A stretch of DNA of 37,921 nt, taken from the NCBI GenBank assembly GCA_028285365.1, contig JANQPS010000664.1, positions 1 to 37,921 on the forward strand, read 5' to 3'. The notes under the pieces are model-generated. The model was not told where the DNA came from. It saw only the letters and a program-made list of their open reading frames with translations, and ran no database searches. The translations under genes were made by a program, and so were the position numbers. The stretch is from Thermoanaerobaculia bacterium (lineage in GTDB: Bacteria > Acidobacteriota > Thermoanaerobaculia > Multivoradales > Multivoraceae). This document shows, in pieces, positions 17,394 to 25,991 of the stretch. Numbering within the stretch: the stretch's first letter is position 1; each line of letters opens with the position of its first letter.

Positions 17394-17443
17394 GAGCAGA
17401 CGACGGTCGTCAGAGCGGTCGCGACCGTCTAGACCGTCTGCTC
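17394..17443. promoter_or_regulatory. Nested inverted repeat with several GACGGTC/GACCGTC copies; candidate EBP enhancer
   Basis: Outer arms GAGCAGACGACGGTC / GACCGTCTGCTC; central perfect 12-bp palindrome CGGTCGCGACCG (17416-17427); 56-105 bp upstream of the candidate -24 box. Confidence 0.55.
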
Positions 17444-17493
17444 GGCTAACGGGTGATCTGTTCGGCGGCCGCTAGCCACCAGAGATCCGAGGC

Positions 17494-17937
17494 TCAGCTC
17501 CAGGACTGCAGCTCGATCAGGTTGCCTTCCGGGTCTCTTGCATACACGAAGACGAGCTCACCGACCCCGTCGATGTGTCGGCGGGTGACCTCGCCGGCCA
17601 ACGAACCGCCGTGCTGGCATACCGCCGCCGCAGCCTCCTCGACGCTCGTCACTTCGAAGGCGAGGTGTCCGAGCCCACGCCGATTCGCCGATCCTGGCTC
17701 GAGTGGGTCGACCATCTCGTAGGAGTAGATCTCGAGGGTCGGCCCGCTGTCGCCATGCCCCGGCAGTCGCAGGTGAGCACCTTCGAGCGCGGCGTTCGGT
17801 ACGCCGGTGCCGCGTGACAGCCAGGATCCTGACTGTCTGCGCTCCGGTGGCACCGGCTCGCAACCGAACACGTCGCTGTAGAAGGCTGCGAGGACGCGCC
17901 AGTTGGTGGCGATGATGTTCGTGTGGGCGTAGCGCAC
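17494..17937 (-). CDS. VOC (glyoxalase/bleomycin-resistance) superfamily protein
   Basis: RYAHTNIIATNWRVLAAFYSDVFGCEPV...GLGHLAFEVTSVEEAAAAVCQHGG...VFVYARDPEGNLIELQSW. Confidence 0.9.
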   Translation of the reverse strand: MRYAHTNIIATNWRVLAAFYSDVFGCEPVPPERRQSGSWLSRGTGVPNAALEGAHLRLPGHGDSGPTLEIYSYEMVDPLEPGSANRRGLGHLAFEVTSVEEAAAAVCQHGGSLAGEVTRRHIDGVGELVFVYARDPEGNLIELQSWS

Positions 17938-18025
17938 TGTGACGGGACGTTAGCGCACGGGTACTCGAGTCGATGGCAGTCGGGTTGCGGGCGCCCGAGT
18001 CGCCTCGCTAACTGCTAGACCGTAG

Positions 18026-19774
18026 CTAGGCCGTCAGGCGATGGTCCTCCAGCGACTGTTTCTCGACCAGGTCGCGATAGACGTCGTGGGTACTCATGAG
18101 CTCCTCGTGCCGTCCGATCCCGGTCACTCGTCCCGACTCCATGATTGCGATCTGATCGGCTTCGCGAACCGTCGAGAGGCGGTGGGCGACGACCAGGGTG
18201 GTCCGCTCCTGGGTCAAGTCTGCGAGGGCGGCGCGGATGGCTTCCTCGGACTCGGCGTCGAGGTTGGCGGTCGCCTCGTCGAGCATGAGGATGTCGGGGT
18301 CCGTCAAGAAGGCTCTTGCTATGGCGAGACGCTGACGCTGGCCCCCGGAGAGTTTGACGCCTCGTTCACCGACCTCGGTGTCGAGTCCCTCGGGCAGGTT
18401 GGCCACGAACTCGTTGGCACGCGCTGCCGCCAGGGCATCGTTCACCTCACGTTCACTGGGTTGTGACTCCAATCCGAGGCACAGGTTCTCGCGGACCGTG
18501 CCGGCCAGCAGAGGCGCCTCCTGGGGGACATACCCGATGGTTCGGCGCCAAGCGGCCAGCTGGAGCGTGTCGAGCGGCTCGTCGCCGACGCGGATGGTGC
18601 CGGAGTCCGGTCTGTAGAAGCGCTCGATGAGCGACAGCACGGTCGTCTTGCCGGCGCCGCTCGGACCGACGAGCGCGGTCATCTTGCCTGCGGGGATCTC
18701 GAGGCTCAGTCCATCGAGCACCTGCGCACCGTCATCGTCTTGTCCGTAACTGTGGGTCACGCTGTCGAAGGTGAGGGTCGCGCCACGAAGGGGCGCCGGA
18801 CCGCCTTCAGTGCGGTCTTCGACGGTCTCGTCGAGAAGGCCGCTGAGGTAGGCGGCGGCGCCGGCGGCCTTGCTGAGTGATGCGGCGAACGTGGAGAACT
18901 GAATCATGGGAACGACGACCTGGAACAGGTAGAGGATGAAGGCCACCAGGGTGCCCACAGTGAGCGTTCCGGTACCGACCCGGGCGCCACCGTAGCCGAG
19001 GATCGCGACCATCGCGCCGCTCATGGCGAGCGTCATGGTCGGTCCGAGCGCAGCCATGATGCGCGCCTCTCGGTATCCGAGGCGCTTGAGATCGTCGACC
19101 GACTCCCGCGCCCTTCCCAGCTCTTCATTCTCGGCGCAAGAAGCCTTGACGAGCCGCATCTCGGCCAGAACTCCGGCCAGGCGGCCGCTCAGTTTGGCTT
19201 GGCCGTCCTGGACGTCTTTGCCGATGGCAGTCAGACGCGTGGCGATCGGGAGAATCAGTAGAAGTCCCGCCAGGGAGCAGCCGAAGAGGACGAGCGTGAG
19301 ACGCCAGTCGAGCACCCAAAGGATGACGATCGAGCCAACCATGGCCAGAATGCTGGCCAGCAGGCCAACGGCCTCGACCGTCAGGAGGCTCTTGACGGTG
19401 ACGGTGTCGCTCATGGCGCGACTCGTCAGCTCTCCCGACTGAGCCTCGTCATGAAAGGGCATGGGGAGATGGAGTAGGCGTCCGACCAGCTGCGTTCGAA
19501 GGTCGGCGGTCATGATCTCGCCAGCCCTCGCCAGGAGATAGAGACCGACGCCGCTGACGACGGCCTGACCCAAGATGACCAGGACGAGCTGGATGATCAG
19601 CGGGCGCGGAACGATCCCTGCGCCGGCTTCGCCGATGAGGTCGCGTGTGATCAACGGAACCCACAGGCCCGCGGCGGTCTCGATCAATGCGAAAACGCTG
19701 GCGACGACCAGGAGCAGCCACGGAATTCGCATTCGGCGGATGAGTCGGGTGAGGGCTTTCATGGGGTGTTGCAT
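18026..19774 (-). CDS. ABC exporter, fused TMD-NBD half-transporter (start at internal ATG 19774; ORF track extends to 19909)
   Basis: GPSGAGKTT Walker A; VKLSGGQRQRLAIARAF signature; ILMLDEATANLDAESE; N-terminal six-TM domain. Confidence 0.93.
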   Translation of the reverse strand: MQHPMKALTRLIRRMRIPWLLLVVASVFALIETAAGLWVPLITRDLIGEAGAGIVPRPLIIQLVLVILGQAVVSGVGLYLLARAGEIMTADLRTQLVGRLLHLPMPFHDEAQSGELTSRAMSDTVTVKSLLTVEAVGLLASILAMVGSIVILWVLDWRLTLVLFGCSLAGLLLILPIATRLTAIGKDVQDGQAKLSGRLAGVLAEMRLVKASCAENEELGRARESVDDLKRLGYREARIMAALGPTMTLAMSGAMVAILGYGGARVGTGTLTVGTLVAFILYLFQVVVPMIQFSTFAASLSKAAGAAAYLSGLLDETVEDRTEGGPAPLRGATLTFDSVTHSYGQDDDGAQVLDGLSLEIPAGKMTALVGPSGAGKTTVLSLIERFYRPDSGTIRVGDEPLDTLQLAAWRRTIGYVPQEAPLLAGTVRENLCLGLESQPSEREVNDALAAARANEFVANLPEGLDTEVGERGVKLSGGQRQRLAIARAFLTDPDILMLDEATANLDAESEEAIRAALADLTQERTTLVVAHRLSTVREADQIAIMESGRVTGIGRHEELMSTHDVYRDLVEKQSLEDHRLTA

Positions 19775-19815
19775 GGAGTGTCTCCGTCCTCTGTGACCGA
19801 CATTTTTGCTCGAAA

Positions 19816-19829
19816 TGACCAAGCGGTCA
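19816..19829. promoter_or_regulatory. Candidate TetR-family operator TGACC-AAGC-GGTCA
   Basis: Inverted repeat in the divergent intergenic region between the ABC exporter and the TetR gene. Confidence 0.6.
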
Positions 19830-19890
19830 ATATGATCTACAGATACGGTCATTGTTTGCTCGAAGTTTCGTTCAGTGAGACAATGTCCCC

Positions 19891-20775
19891 GTGGCCGATC
19901 CCCGTACACGCCTCCTGCAAGCCGCCCATGAGCTCTTTCTCAGTCAAGGCTTCACCAAGACCACCATCCAGCAGCTGGTGGATCACGCTGGGATTTCCAA
20001 GGGCGCCTTCTATCTCCACTTCCGCTCGAAGTCGGAGGTCATGTCGGCTCTCGTTGCGCACCAGGGGGACCAGGTCCTCGATGCGATCGCCGAGCTCAAG
20101 GAGCGTGAGGATCTTTCGGCCATCGACAAACTCCGTGCACAGATCCGCTACCAGTGCACGGACCTCCTCGAGCACCGGGTGCTGCTCGAGATCTTCATCA
20201 AAGAAGCTGACGTTGCGATCGATGAGGAGATGGTGCTCAGGGCGCAGCGAGCACGGTTCGACTGGCTGCAGATGCAGAAGGACTTTCTGCGTCTCGTGTT
20301 CCCAGAACACGACGAGCGCTACACGAGCGATCTCGCGGTGCTGCTCGAAGGAGCCATTCACGAGTTTGCGAGCTACGTCTTGCTCGAAGGTGTCGAGCTC
20401 GATCCGGACCGGATTGCGGACTTCCTGGTCGTCGCGACACAGGGTGCTGTCGCCGGACTCGAGGACGCCTCGGTCGAGCCGGTGATCTCGGGAAGCGCTC
20501 TCCCTGACCTCCAGGAGATCGACGCTCGACTCGAGGCGTCGGCGAGAGGGCGTATCGACACGGCTCTCGAGCAGATGTTGGAAGAGGCCGGAAAGCTGGG
20601 TGCCGACGAAGAGCGTGAGGTCGCGGAGACGATCGATGTCCTTCGGGCTACGCTCGACCAGAGCGAGCCCAGTCGAGTCATCCTTCAGGGTCTGCTTGCC
20701 AACCTGCGTGAGATCAAGGAGCTCTTGCCCCAGCGTCGGGCGCTGGCCCACGAGCTGAGGATCAAGCTCATCTGA
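19891..20775 (+). CDS. TetR/AcrR family regulator with long C-terminal extension (GTG start)
   Basis: RLLQAAHELFLSQGFTKTTIQQLVDHAGISKGAFYLHFRSKSEVMSALV HTH; 294 aa. Confidence 0.9.
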   Translation: MADPRTRLLQAAHELFLSQGFTKTTIQQLVDHAGISKGAFYLHFRSKSEVMSALVAHQGDQVLDAIAELKEREDLSAIDKLRAQIRYQCTDLLEHRVLLEIFIKEADVAIDEEMVLRAQRARFDWLQMQKDFLRLVFPEHDERYTSDLAVLLEGAIHEFASYVLLEGVELDPDRIADFLVVATQGAVAGLEDASVEPVISGSALPDLQEIDARLEASARGRIDTALEQMLEEAGKLGADEEREVAETIDVLRATLDQSEPSRVILQGLLANLREIKELLPQRRALAHELRIKLI

Positions 20776-20793
20776 TGGCGATCTGGCGCTGTC

Positions 20794-20835
20794 AGGACGA
20801 GCCAGTACCGAGGACGAGCCACTACCGAGGACGAG
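20794..20835. repeat. 17-bp tandem repeat AGGACGAGCCAGTACCG, about 2.5 copies
   Basis: Copies at 20794 and 20811 (one mismatch), partial copy at 20828. Confidence 0.75.
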
Positions 20836-20893
20836 AGGGAGCCGTGTGAGAAGGGCCGATCAGAGTGGCGAGGCAACCAGCTAGGAGAACGAC

Positions 20894-21382
20894 ATGACGA
20901 TGCCGAGCCGTATCCCTCCTGGAGTCCGTGAGGTCCTCGAGCGCCATGGCCTCGAGGCCCGTGAGTTCGAGCCGGGAAGTACCCCGACCTCCGAGATGGC
21001 GGCAGATCAGCTCGGAGTCGCCGTTGGCCAGATTGCCAAGTCGATCGTGCTCAAGGCCAAAGACGGACGCTTCATTCTCGCGGTCTGCCCCGGTGACGTG
21101 CGCATCGACAACAAGCGGCTCAAGGCCGAGCTCGGTTGCAAGGCGCGGATGGCTACCGCGGAAGAGACCGAAGAGATGACCGGTTTCAAACCCGGTGGCG
21201 TCTGCCCGTTCGGCGTCTCGGGTCTCGAGATCCTGCTGGAAGAGGGGCTTGAGGACTACGACGTCATCTATCCCGCGGCCGGGACGGACGCATCCGGCGT
21301 GCCGATGACGTTCGAGCAGCTGCGCGACGTGACGGGAGGCCGGGTGGTGAGCGTCTGCGGGCCACGCTTGGAGAAGGGCTGA
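20894..21382 (+). CDS. YbaK/EbsC-type aminoacyl-tRNA deacylase
   Basis: AADQLGVAVGQIAKSIVLKAKDGRFILAVCPGDVRIDNKRLKAELG...GFKPGGVCPFGV; SD aggagaacgacATG. Confidence 0.9.
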   Translation: MTMPSRIPPGVREVLERHGLEAREFEPGSTPTSEMAADQLGVAVGQIAKSIVLKAKDGRFILAVCPGDVRIDNKRLKAELGCKARMATAEETEEMTGFKPGGVCPFGVSGLEILLEEGLEDYDVIYPAAGTDASGVPMTFEQLRDVTGGRVVSVCGPRLEKG

Positions 21383-21480
21383 GCGGAGGCGGTTGTTGGA
21401 GGGGATGGGTTTGGGACGTCTTCCGGGGGCCGTTGCTGGGATCTGCTCGGCTGGTTGATCTCCGCCCGGCGAGGGTGGGT

Positions 21481-21650
21481 GGGCTTCGCATGCTGTCTTG
21501 CAGTACCGGTCGCCTTCCCGTGGTTCTGGCAACGACGGTTATGCGGTGGACCTCGAAGCAAGCGGGCCGAGGTCCCTTCCCTTCGGCCGCTCGAACGGTG
21601 CGCTGCGGTCCGGGCATCTCTAGCGGCCTTCAGTCAGGATGACACCGGAG
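21481..21650 (+). repeat. Dispersed intergenic element, copy 1 (related to 27368-27543)
   Basis: Shared blocks with copy 2: GGGCTTCGCAT; AGCGGG(C/G)CGAGGT(C/T)CC; CTGCGGTC; GGCC-T-CAGTCAGGATGACACC vs GGCCTCCTGTCGGAATGACACC. Confidence 0.6.
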
Positions 21651-21686
21651 GAGGGAGGGCGAGCAACACGAGCGCCTTGGAAGTGA

Positions 21687-21740
21687 TCCCGTAGTTTGCC
21701 AACGGCAAACTACCAAGCAACGCGAAGCGTTGCCGGGAAC
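21687..21740 (-). repeat. Palindromic double-hairpin repeat, copy A
   Basis: TCCCGTAGTTTGCCAACGGCAAACTACCAAGCAACGCGAAGCGTTGCCGGGAAC; hairpins GTAGTTTGCC-AAC-GGCAAACTAC and GCAACGC-GAA-GCGTTGC. Confidence 0.95.
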
Positions 21741-21768
21741 TCCTTGCAATCAGCCTCGCTGGAAGTCT

Positions 21769-21822
21769 TCCCGTAGTTTGCCAACGGCAAACTACCAAGC
21801 AACGCGAAGCGTTGCCGGGAAC
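21769..21822 (-). repeat. Palindromic double-hairpin repeat, copy B (identical 54 bp, period 82 bp)
   Basis: Exact match to copy A; ends 60 bp before the permease start. Confidence 0.95.
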
Positions 21823-21881
21823 AAGAATCTGCTCTCTTCGTTGTGCTCCCCAGAGGCTCACAAATTCCCGAGGTGTCACCA

Positions 21882-24497
21882 ATGAACTGGCTCGCCGATC
21901 TTCGTATTGCAGCGCGCGGTCTTCTGCGCAGTCCCACTTTCAGCGTGGTCTCTGTCCTCGCGCTGGCGCTCGGCATCGGAACGAGCGTGGCCATTTTCAG
22001 TGTCATCTACAACGTGGCGCTCAAGCCGTTGCCGTGGTTCGAACCGGACCGCATCGTTTCGTTCAGTGAAGTCTCGCCGGATCTTCCCGGGGGTCGTGGA
22101 GGCGGCAGCTCGTTCATGCTCCACAACGTCCGTGAGTTTCGTGATCGGAGTGAGGCATTCGACGGGATCGCAGCACACTGGGCCAACGGCTACACCCTCA
22201 CGGGGCTCGACGAGCCGGTGCGCCTTTCCGGGTCGCGCGTCTCGCCCGATCTGTTCGGAATCCTAGGGGTTTCGCCATTGGTCGGACGCACCTTCACCCA
22301 GGACGAGGTGGACGCCGGCGAAGAGAAGCTCGCCGTGCTCGCCCACGGGACCGCGATACGGTTCTTCGACAGTCTGGAGGAGGCCAACGGCGGCGTTTTG
22401 CGCCTCGACGGCGAGCCGTACACGGTGATCGGCGTGATGGGGCCCGAATTCGAGTTTCCCGATGACTCCGTGGAGCTTTGGGTGCCGCTCGTCTGGCAAG
22501 AATCGCCCGATCCGAATCAGCGTCGCGAGATCGGCCTGCCGGTCATCGGGCGCCTGGCCGATGGCTTCTCGCTGGAGCAGGCACAATCTCAGGGAGACAC
22601 CCTGCTCGCGGCCATTCGCCAGGAGCGAGATGCGCGCTTCGAACAGGCGAGGCAGCAGACGACGGAAGCGAGCTCCGGTTCGGGCACGCATGATGGTGAA
22701 GAGGGTGATGGCGAAGCTGCGGCTGCTGGGTCAGGCGGCGCAGGACCGGCCGGAGAGGCTTCGAGTCGCAGTCATGCCCAGGCGGGGCCGAGCGCGGACC
22801 AGCGTGCTGAGGCGCCGCCCCAGCCGAAGCTCGTTCTGAGGAGTCTTCTCGACCAACAGCTAGAGCCAGTGCGCCCGGCCATGACGATGCTCGGTGGGGC
22901 CGTCCTGCTCGTGATGTTGATCGCCTGCGCCAACGTCGCCAACCTCTTGTTGACGCGCAACCTGCAGCGCCGCCGGGAGCTCGCGACCCGAGCGGCACTC
23001 GGTGCTGCGCGCAGCGGTCTGGCTCGACTGTTGATCATGGAGAGCCTGCTGCTCGGGCTCATTGGTGCCGTACTTGGTCTCGGTCTCGCCACAGCCGGCC
23101 TACGCGTCATTCGCTCACTCGATCCAGGTTCGATCCCGCGTCTTGCGGAGGTAGGTCTGGGGCTGCCGGTCATCGCCTTCGCCGTGGGGCTCGCGCTCGT
23201 GACAGGAGCTCTGTTCGGGCTCGTTCCCGCCCTTCTCCTGTCGTTCAGACGTCTGATCTCCGGCCTCGGGCGTGAGGCCGGCCCGGTGTCGGGAGGTCGA
23301 CCCGTTCAGGGCCGACTGCGTGGTGCCCTGGCCGTTGCCGAGGTTGCTCTGGCTCTGGTGCTGCTGATTGGTGCGGGTCTGCTCGCCAACAGCTTCTTGC
23401 GCCTGATCAACGTCGACCCCGGGTACCAGCCGGAGGGTGTGTTCAGTGCTTTCGTAGCGCCCGCGACAAGTCAGTATCCGCCGGGTGAATCGAGGAATGC
23501 CTTCTACAACTCGCTGTTGGAGCGCGTTCGCTCGGCTCCAGGCGTCGAGTCCGCGGGCCTCGTCAACTTCTTGCCGCCAGTTCAGGGACGCGTGGTCCTG
23601 TCGATGCAGATCGAAGGGCAACCGCAACCCAACGATCCCCGCGAGGTTCCCCAAGCCGACCTGCGCGTCGTCTCGACGGGCTACATCGAATCGATGGGCA
23701 TCTCACTGCTCGACGGACGCACCTTCGACGAACGGGATCGCACGGCCAGTGAGTCGACGGTGATGGTCAACAAGAGCTTCGTCGACAGCTATTTCGATGA
23801 GGGTGAGCCCGTAGTAGGTGAGCGCATCGCCAACTTCGGGGAGATCGTCGGAGTGGTGGGTGACGTGAGAGCTCAAGGCCTCGACAGTGATCCCATGCCG
23901 ACGATGTTTCTCCTGGCAGAACAAGCGCCGCCCATGATGGCTCAGATCTTCAGCCGCATGGCTCTCGTCGCGAAGACCGATGGGACGACCACACCTGATG
24001 CGCTCGTTCCGGTCGTGCGGAGTCAACTGACGTCGCTCGACTCCAACGTGGCTCTCGAAGACGTGCAGCCACTCGCGGAGCGGCTCGCGGAGTCGGTCGC
24101 GCTGCCGCGGTTCTACGCCACCATCGTCTCGGTGTTCGCAGGCCTGGCGCTGCTGCTCGCGGTGCTCGGCGTCTACGGAGTGCTGTCGTTTGCGGTCAGC
24201 CAGGAAACCCGTCAGACCGGCATCCGCATGGCGCTGGGAGCCCAGCAGAACTCCGTCGTCACCCGCACTCTGCTGCGCGGTGTTGGGCTGACAGCGATTG
24301 GCATCGTGCTCGGAACCTTCGGTGCCCTGGCTTTGAGGGGACTGGTAGCGGGCATGCTCTTTGGGATCGCGCCCAACGATCCCATGACTTTCGCTGGTCT
24401 CGCGGGCCTTCTGCTACTCGTCGCCACCGTCGCATGCCTGGTGCCCGCTCGGCGCGCGGCTTCCGCCAATCCGGTCGAAGCACTCCGGCACGAGTAG
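21882..24497 (+). CDS. ADOP-type FtsX/MacB-like ABC transporter permease
   Basis: MNWLADLRIAARGLLRSPTFSVVSVLALALGIGTSVAIFSVIYNVALKPLPW start; duplicated FtsX-type TM blocks; C-terminal RMALGAQ...PARRAASANPVEALRHE. Confidence 0.93.
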   Translation: MNWLADLRIAARGLLRSPTFSVVSVLALALGIGTSVAIFSVIYNVALKPLPWFEPDRIVSFSEVSPDLPGGRGGGSSFMLHNVREFRDRSEAFDGIAAHWANGYTLTGLDEPVRLSGSRVSPDLFGILGVSPLVGRTFTQDEVDAGEEKLAVLAHGTAIRFFDSLEEANGGVLRLDGEPYTVIGVMGPEFEFPDDSVELWVPLVWQESPDPNQRREIGLPVIGRLADGFSLEQAQSQGDTLLAAIRQERDARFEQARQQTTEASSGSGTHDGEEGDGEAAAAGSGGAGPAGEASSRSHAQAGPSADQRAEAPPQPKLVLRSLLDQQLEPVRPAMTMLGGAVLLVMLIACANVANLLLTRNLQRRRELATRAALGAARSGLARLLIMESLLLGLIGAVLGLGLATAGLRVIRSLDPGSIPRLAEVGLGLPVIAFAVGLALVTGALFGLVPALLLSFRRLISGLGREAGPVSGGRPVQGRLRGALAVAEVALALVLLIGAGLLANSFLRLINVDPGYQPEGVFSAFVAPATSQYPPGESRNAFYNSLLERVRSAPGVESAGLVNFLPPVQGRVVLSMQIEGQPQPNDPREVPQADLRVVSTGYIESMGISLLDGRTFDERDRTASESTVMVNKSFVDSYFDEGEPVVGERIANFGEIVGVVGDVRAQGLDSDPMPTMFLLAEQAPPMMAQIFSRMALVAKTDGTTTPDALVPVVRSQLTSLDSNVALEDVQPLAERLAESVALPRFYATIVSVFAGLALLLAVLGVYGVLSFAVSQETRQTGIRMALGAQQNSVVTRTLLRGVGLTAIGIVLGTFGALALRGLVAGMLFGIAPNDPMTFAGLAGLLLLVATVACLVPARRAASANPVEALRHE

Positions 24498-24500
24498 TGG

Positions 24501-24526
24501 TTCGGTCGTTTGTGACGACGACCGAA
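24501..24526 (+). terminator. Hairpin just after the permease stop (TTCGGTCGT-N8-ACGACCGAA); terminator-like without U-tract
   Basis: Perfect 9-bp stem starting 4 nt after the stop codon. Confidence 0.45.
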
Positions 24527-24691
24527 GCGGCGCGGGTCATGTGACTTTCCGGACTCAGCGGGGTCTCGATTGATGACGGCGGAGTTGTGCCTGGCCACAC
24601 GCGCTCTTCACCGTTTTCTGGAACAATCCTCCGAACTAAACGGCGTGTGAGGAGATCTGTCCTCCGCCGAGACCCTGGGGAGCCTTGAGCG

Positions 24692-25843
24692 ATGGGAATA
24701 CTGGATCGTCTACGCCTTGAACTGATCGACATCATCGAGTGGATCGACGATCCACACGCGACGCTGGTCTGGCGTTTTCCGCGCTATCGCAACGAGATCA
24801 AGCACGGCGCCAAGTTGATCGTGCGCCCGGGGCAGGTGGCCATCCTCGTCAACGAAGGTCAGCTGGCCGACGTGTTTGGTCCTGGGACGCACACCCTCGA
24901 GACGAAAAACGTGCCGATCTTGAGAACTCTCCAGAGCTGGGCCACTGGTTTCGAGAGCCCCTTCAAGTGTGAGGTCTACTTCGTCAGTACTCGCCAGATC
25001 ACGGGGCTCAAGTGGGGCACTCCCAACCCGATCATGATGCGGGACGCCGACTTCGGCCCCATTCGTCTGCGCGCTTTTGGCACCTACAACGTGCAGTGCA
25101 AGGACCCCCGCGCGCTGCTCGAGCAGCTGGTCGGTACCGATGCCCAGTTCGAGGCTGACGAAGTCGCCGAGATGCTGAGATCGTTCATCGCCAGCTCGTT
25201 TGCCGACGTCGTCGGCTCGGCCAACGTCGCAGCGCTCGATCTGGCCGCAAACTATACGGAGCTTGCCGATTCCGTCCGCCAGAAGGTGGTCGCCGATCTG
25301 GGAGGCGAGTACGGTCTCGACCTGCCTCAGCTGTTCATCGTCAACGTGTCGTTGCCCGAGCAGGTCGAGAAGGCGCTCGACACCCGCACCAGCATCGGTG
25401 TCATCGGCGACATGACCCGCTACCAGCAGTACCAGATGGGTGAGGCGATGCGAGCCGCCGCCGAGAACCCGGCAGGTGGCGGGGCCGCCGAGGGCATGGG
25501 ACTCGGCGCCGGTTTTGCCATGGCGTCGGCTATGGCCAACCAGATGAATGCCGCTCAGCAGCAGCCTCAGATGTCTCCCGTCGGGGCGCCGATGGTGCCG
25601 ATGGCCCCGGCGGCTATGACGCCGCCACCTCCGCCGCCTGCTCCCATGCCGACGTGGTACATCGCCGAGTCCGGAAACACGCTGGGTCCGTTTACGGCTC
25701 CGCAGCTTGCCGAGCTCGTCGCCCAGGGCCGTCTGCTTCGCGAGACGCCGGTTTGGCGGGCGGGTTTTGCCGCTTGGCAGCAGGCTGGCGAAGTGCCCGA
25801 GATCGGTACTCTGCTAGGACCCCCGCCGGCGCCGGCTGGTTGA
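24692..25843 (+). CDS. SPFH-domain protein (YdjI/virion-core-like) with C-terminal GYF_2-like domain
   Basis: RNEIKHGAKLIVRPGQVAILVNEGQLADVFGPGTHTLETKNVPIL; poly-Pro linker; WYIAESGNTLGPFTAPQLAELVAQGRLLRETPVWRAGFAAWQQAGEVPE. Confidence 0.88.
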   Translation: MGILDRLRLELIDIIEWIDDPHATLVWRFPRYRNEIKHGAKLIVRPGQVAILVNEGQLADVFGPGTHTLETKNVPILRTLQSWATGFESPFKCEVYFVSTRQITGLKWGTPNPIMMRDADFGPIRLRAFGTYNVQCKDPRALLEQLVGTDAQFEADEVAEMLRSFIASSFADVVGSANVAALDLAANYTELADSVRQKVVADLGGEYGLDLPQLFIVNVSLPEQVEKALDTRTSIGVIGDMTRYQQYQMGEAMRAAAENPAGGGAAEGMGLGAGFAMASAMANQMNAAQQQPQMSPVGAPMVPMAPAAMTPPPPPPAPMPTWYIAESGNTLGPFTAPQLAELVAQGRLLRETPVWRAGFAAWQQAGEVPEIGTLLGPPPAPAG

Positions 25844-25991
25844 TGATCGGCTAGGGGGGCTCCTGGCACTCGGTCCTCGGTCGCGGTGAGCCGCGCCGCG
25901 CCGATGGGTAATGGGCTTCTCGATGTCCTCCTCGTCATCTCGATCTGTTACAGATGTGGTTCCTGCCTGACCAAGTGAGGTTCGTCTCCCG

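Noticed and set aside
19775-19909. 45-residue N-terminal extension of the ABC exporter ORF
   Set aside because: Overlaps the divergent TetR start and operator; ATG at 19774 gives a typical exporter N-terminus.
19849-20751. 300-aa minus-strand ORF
   Set aside because: Exact antisense of the TetR gene, which has clear HTH motifs.
21687-21822. CRISPR-like array (two identical repeats with a 28-bp spacer)
   Set aside because: Only two copies, repeats of 54 bp made of two strong hairpins, no cas genes, and the 'spacer' is itself similar to flanks of the 27.2-kb repeats.
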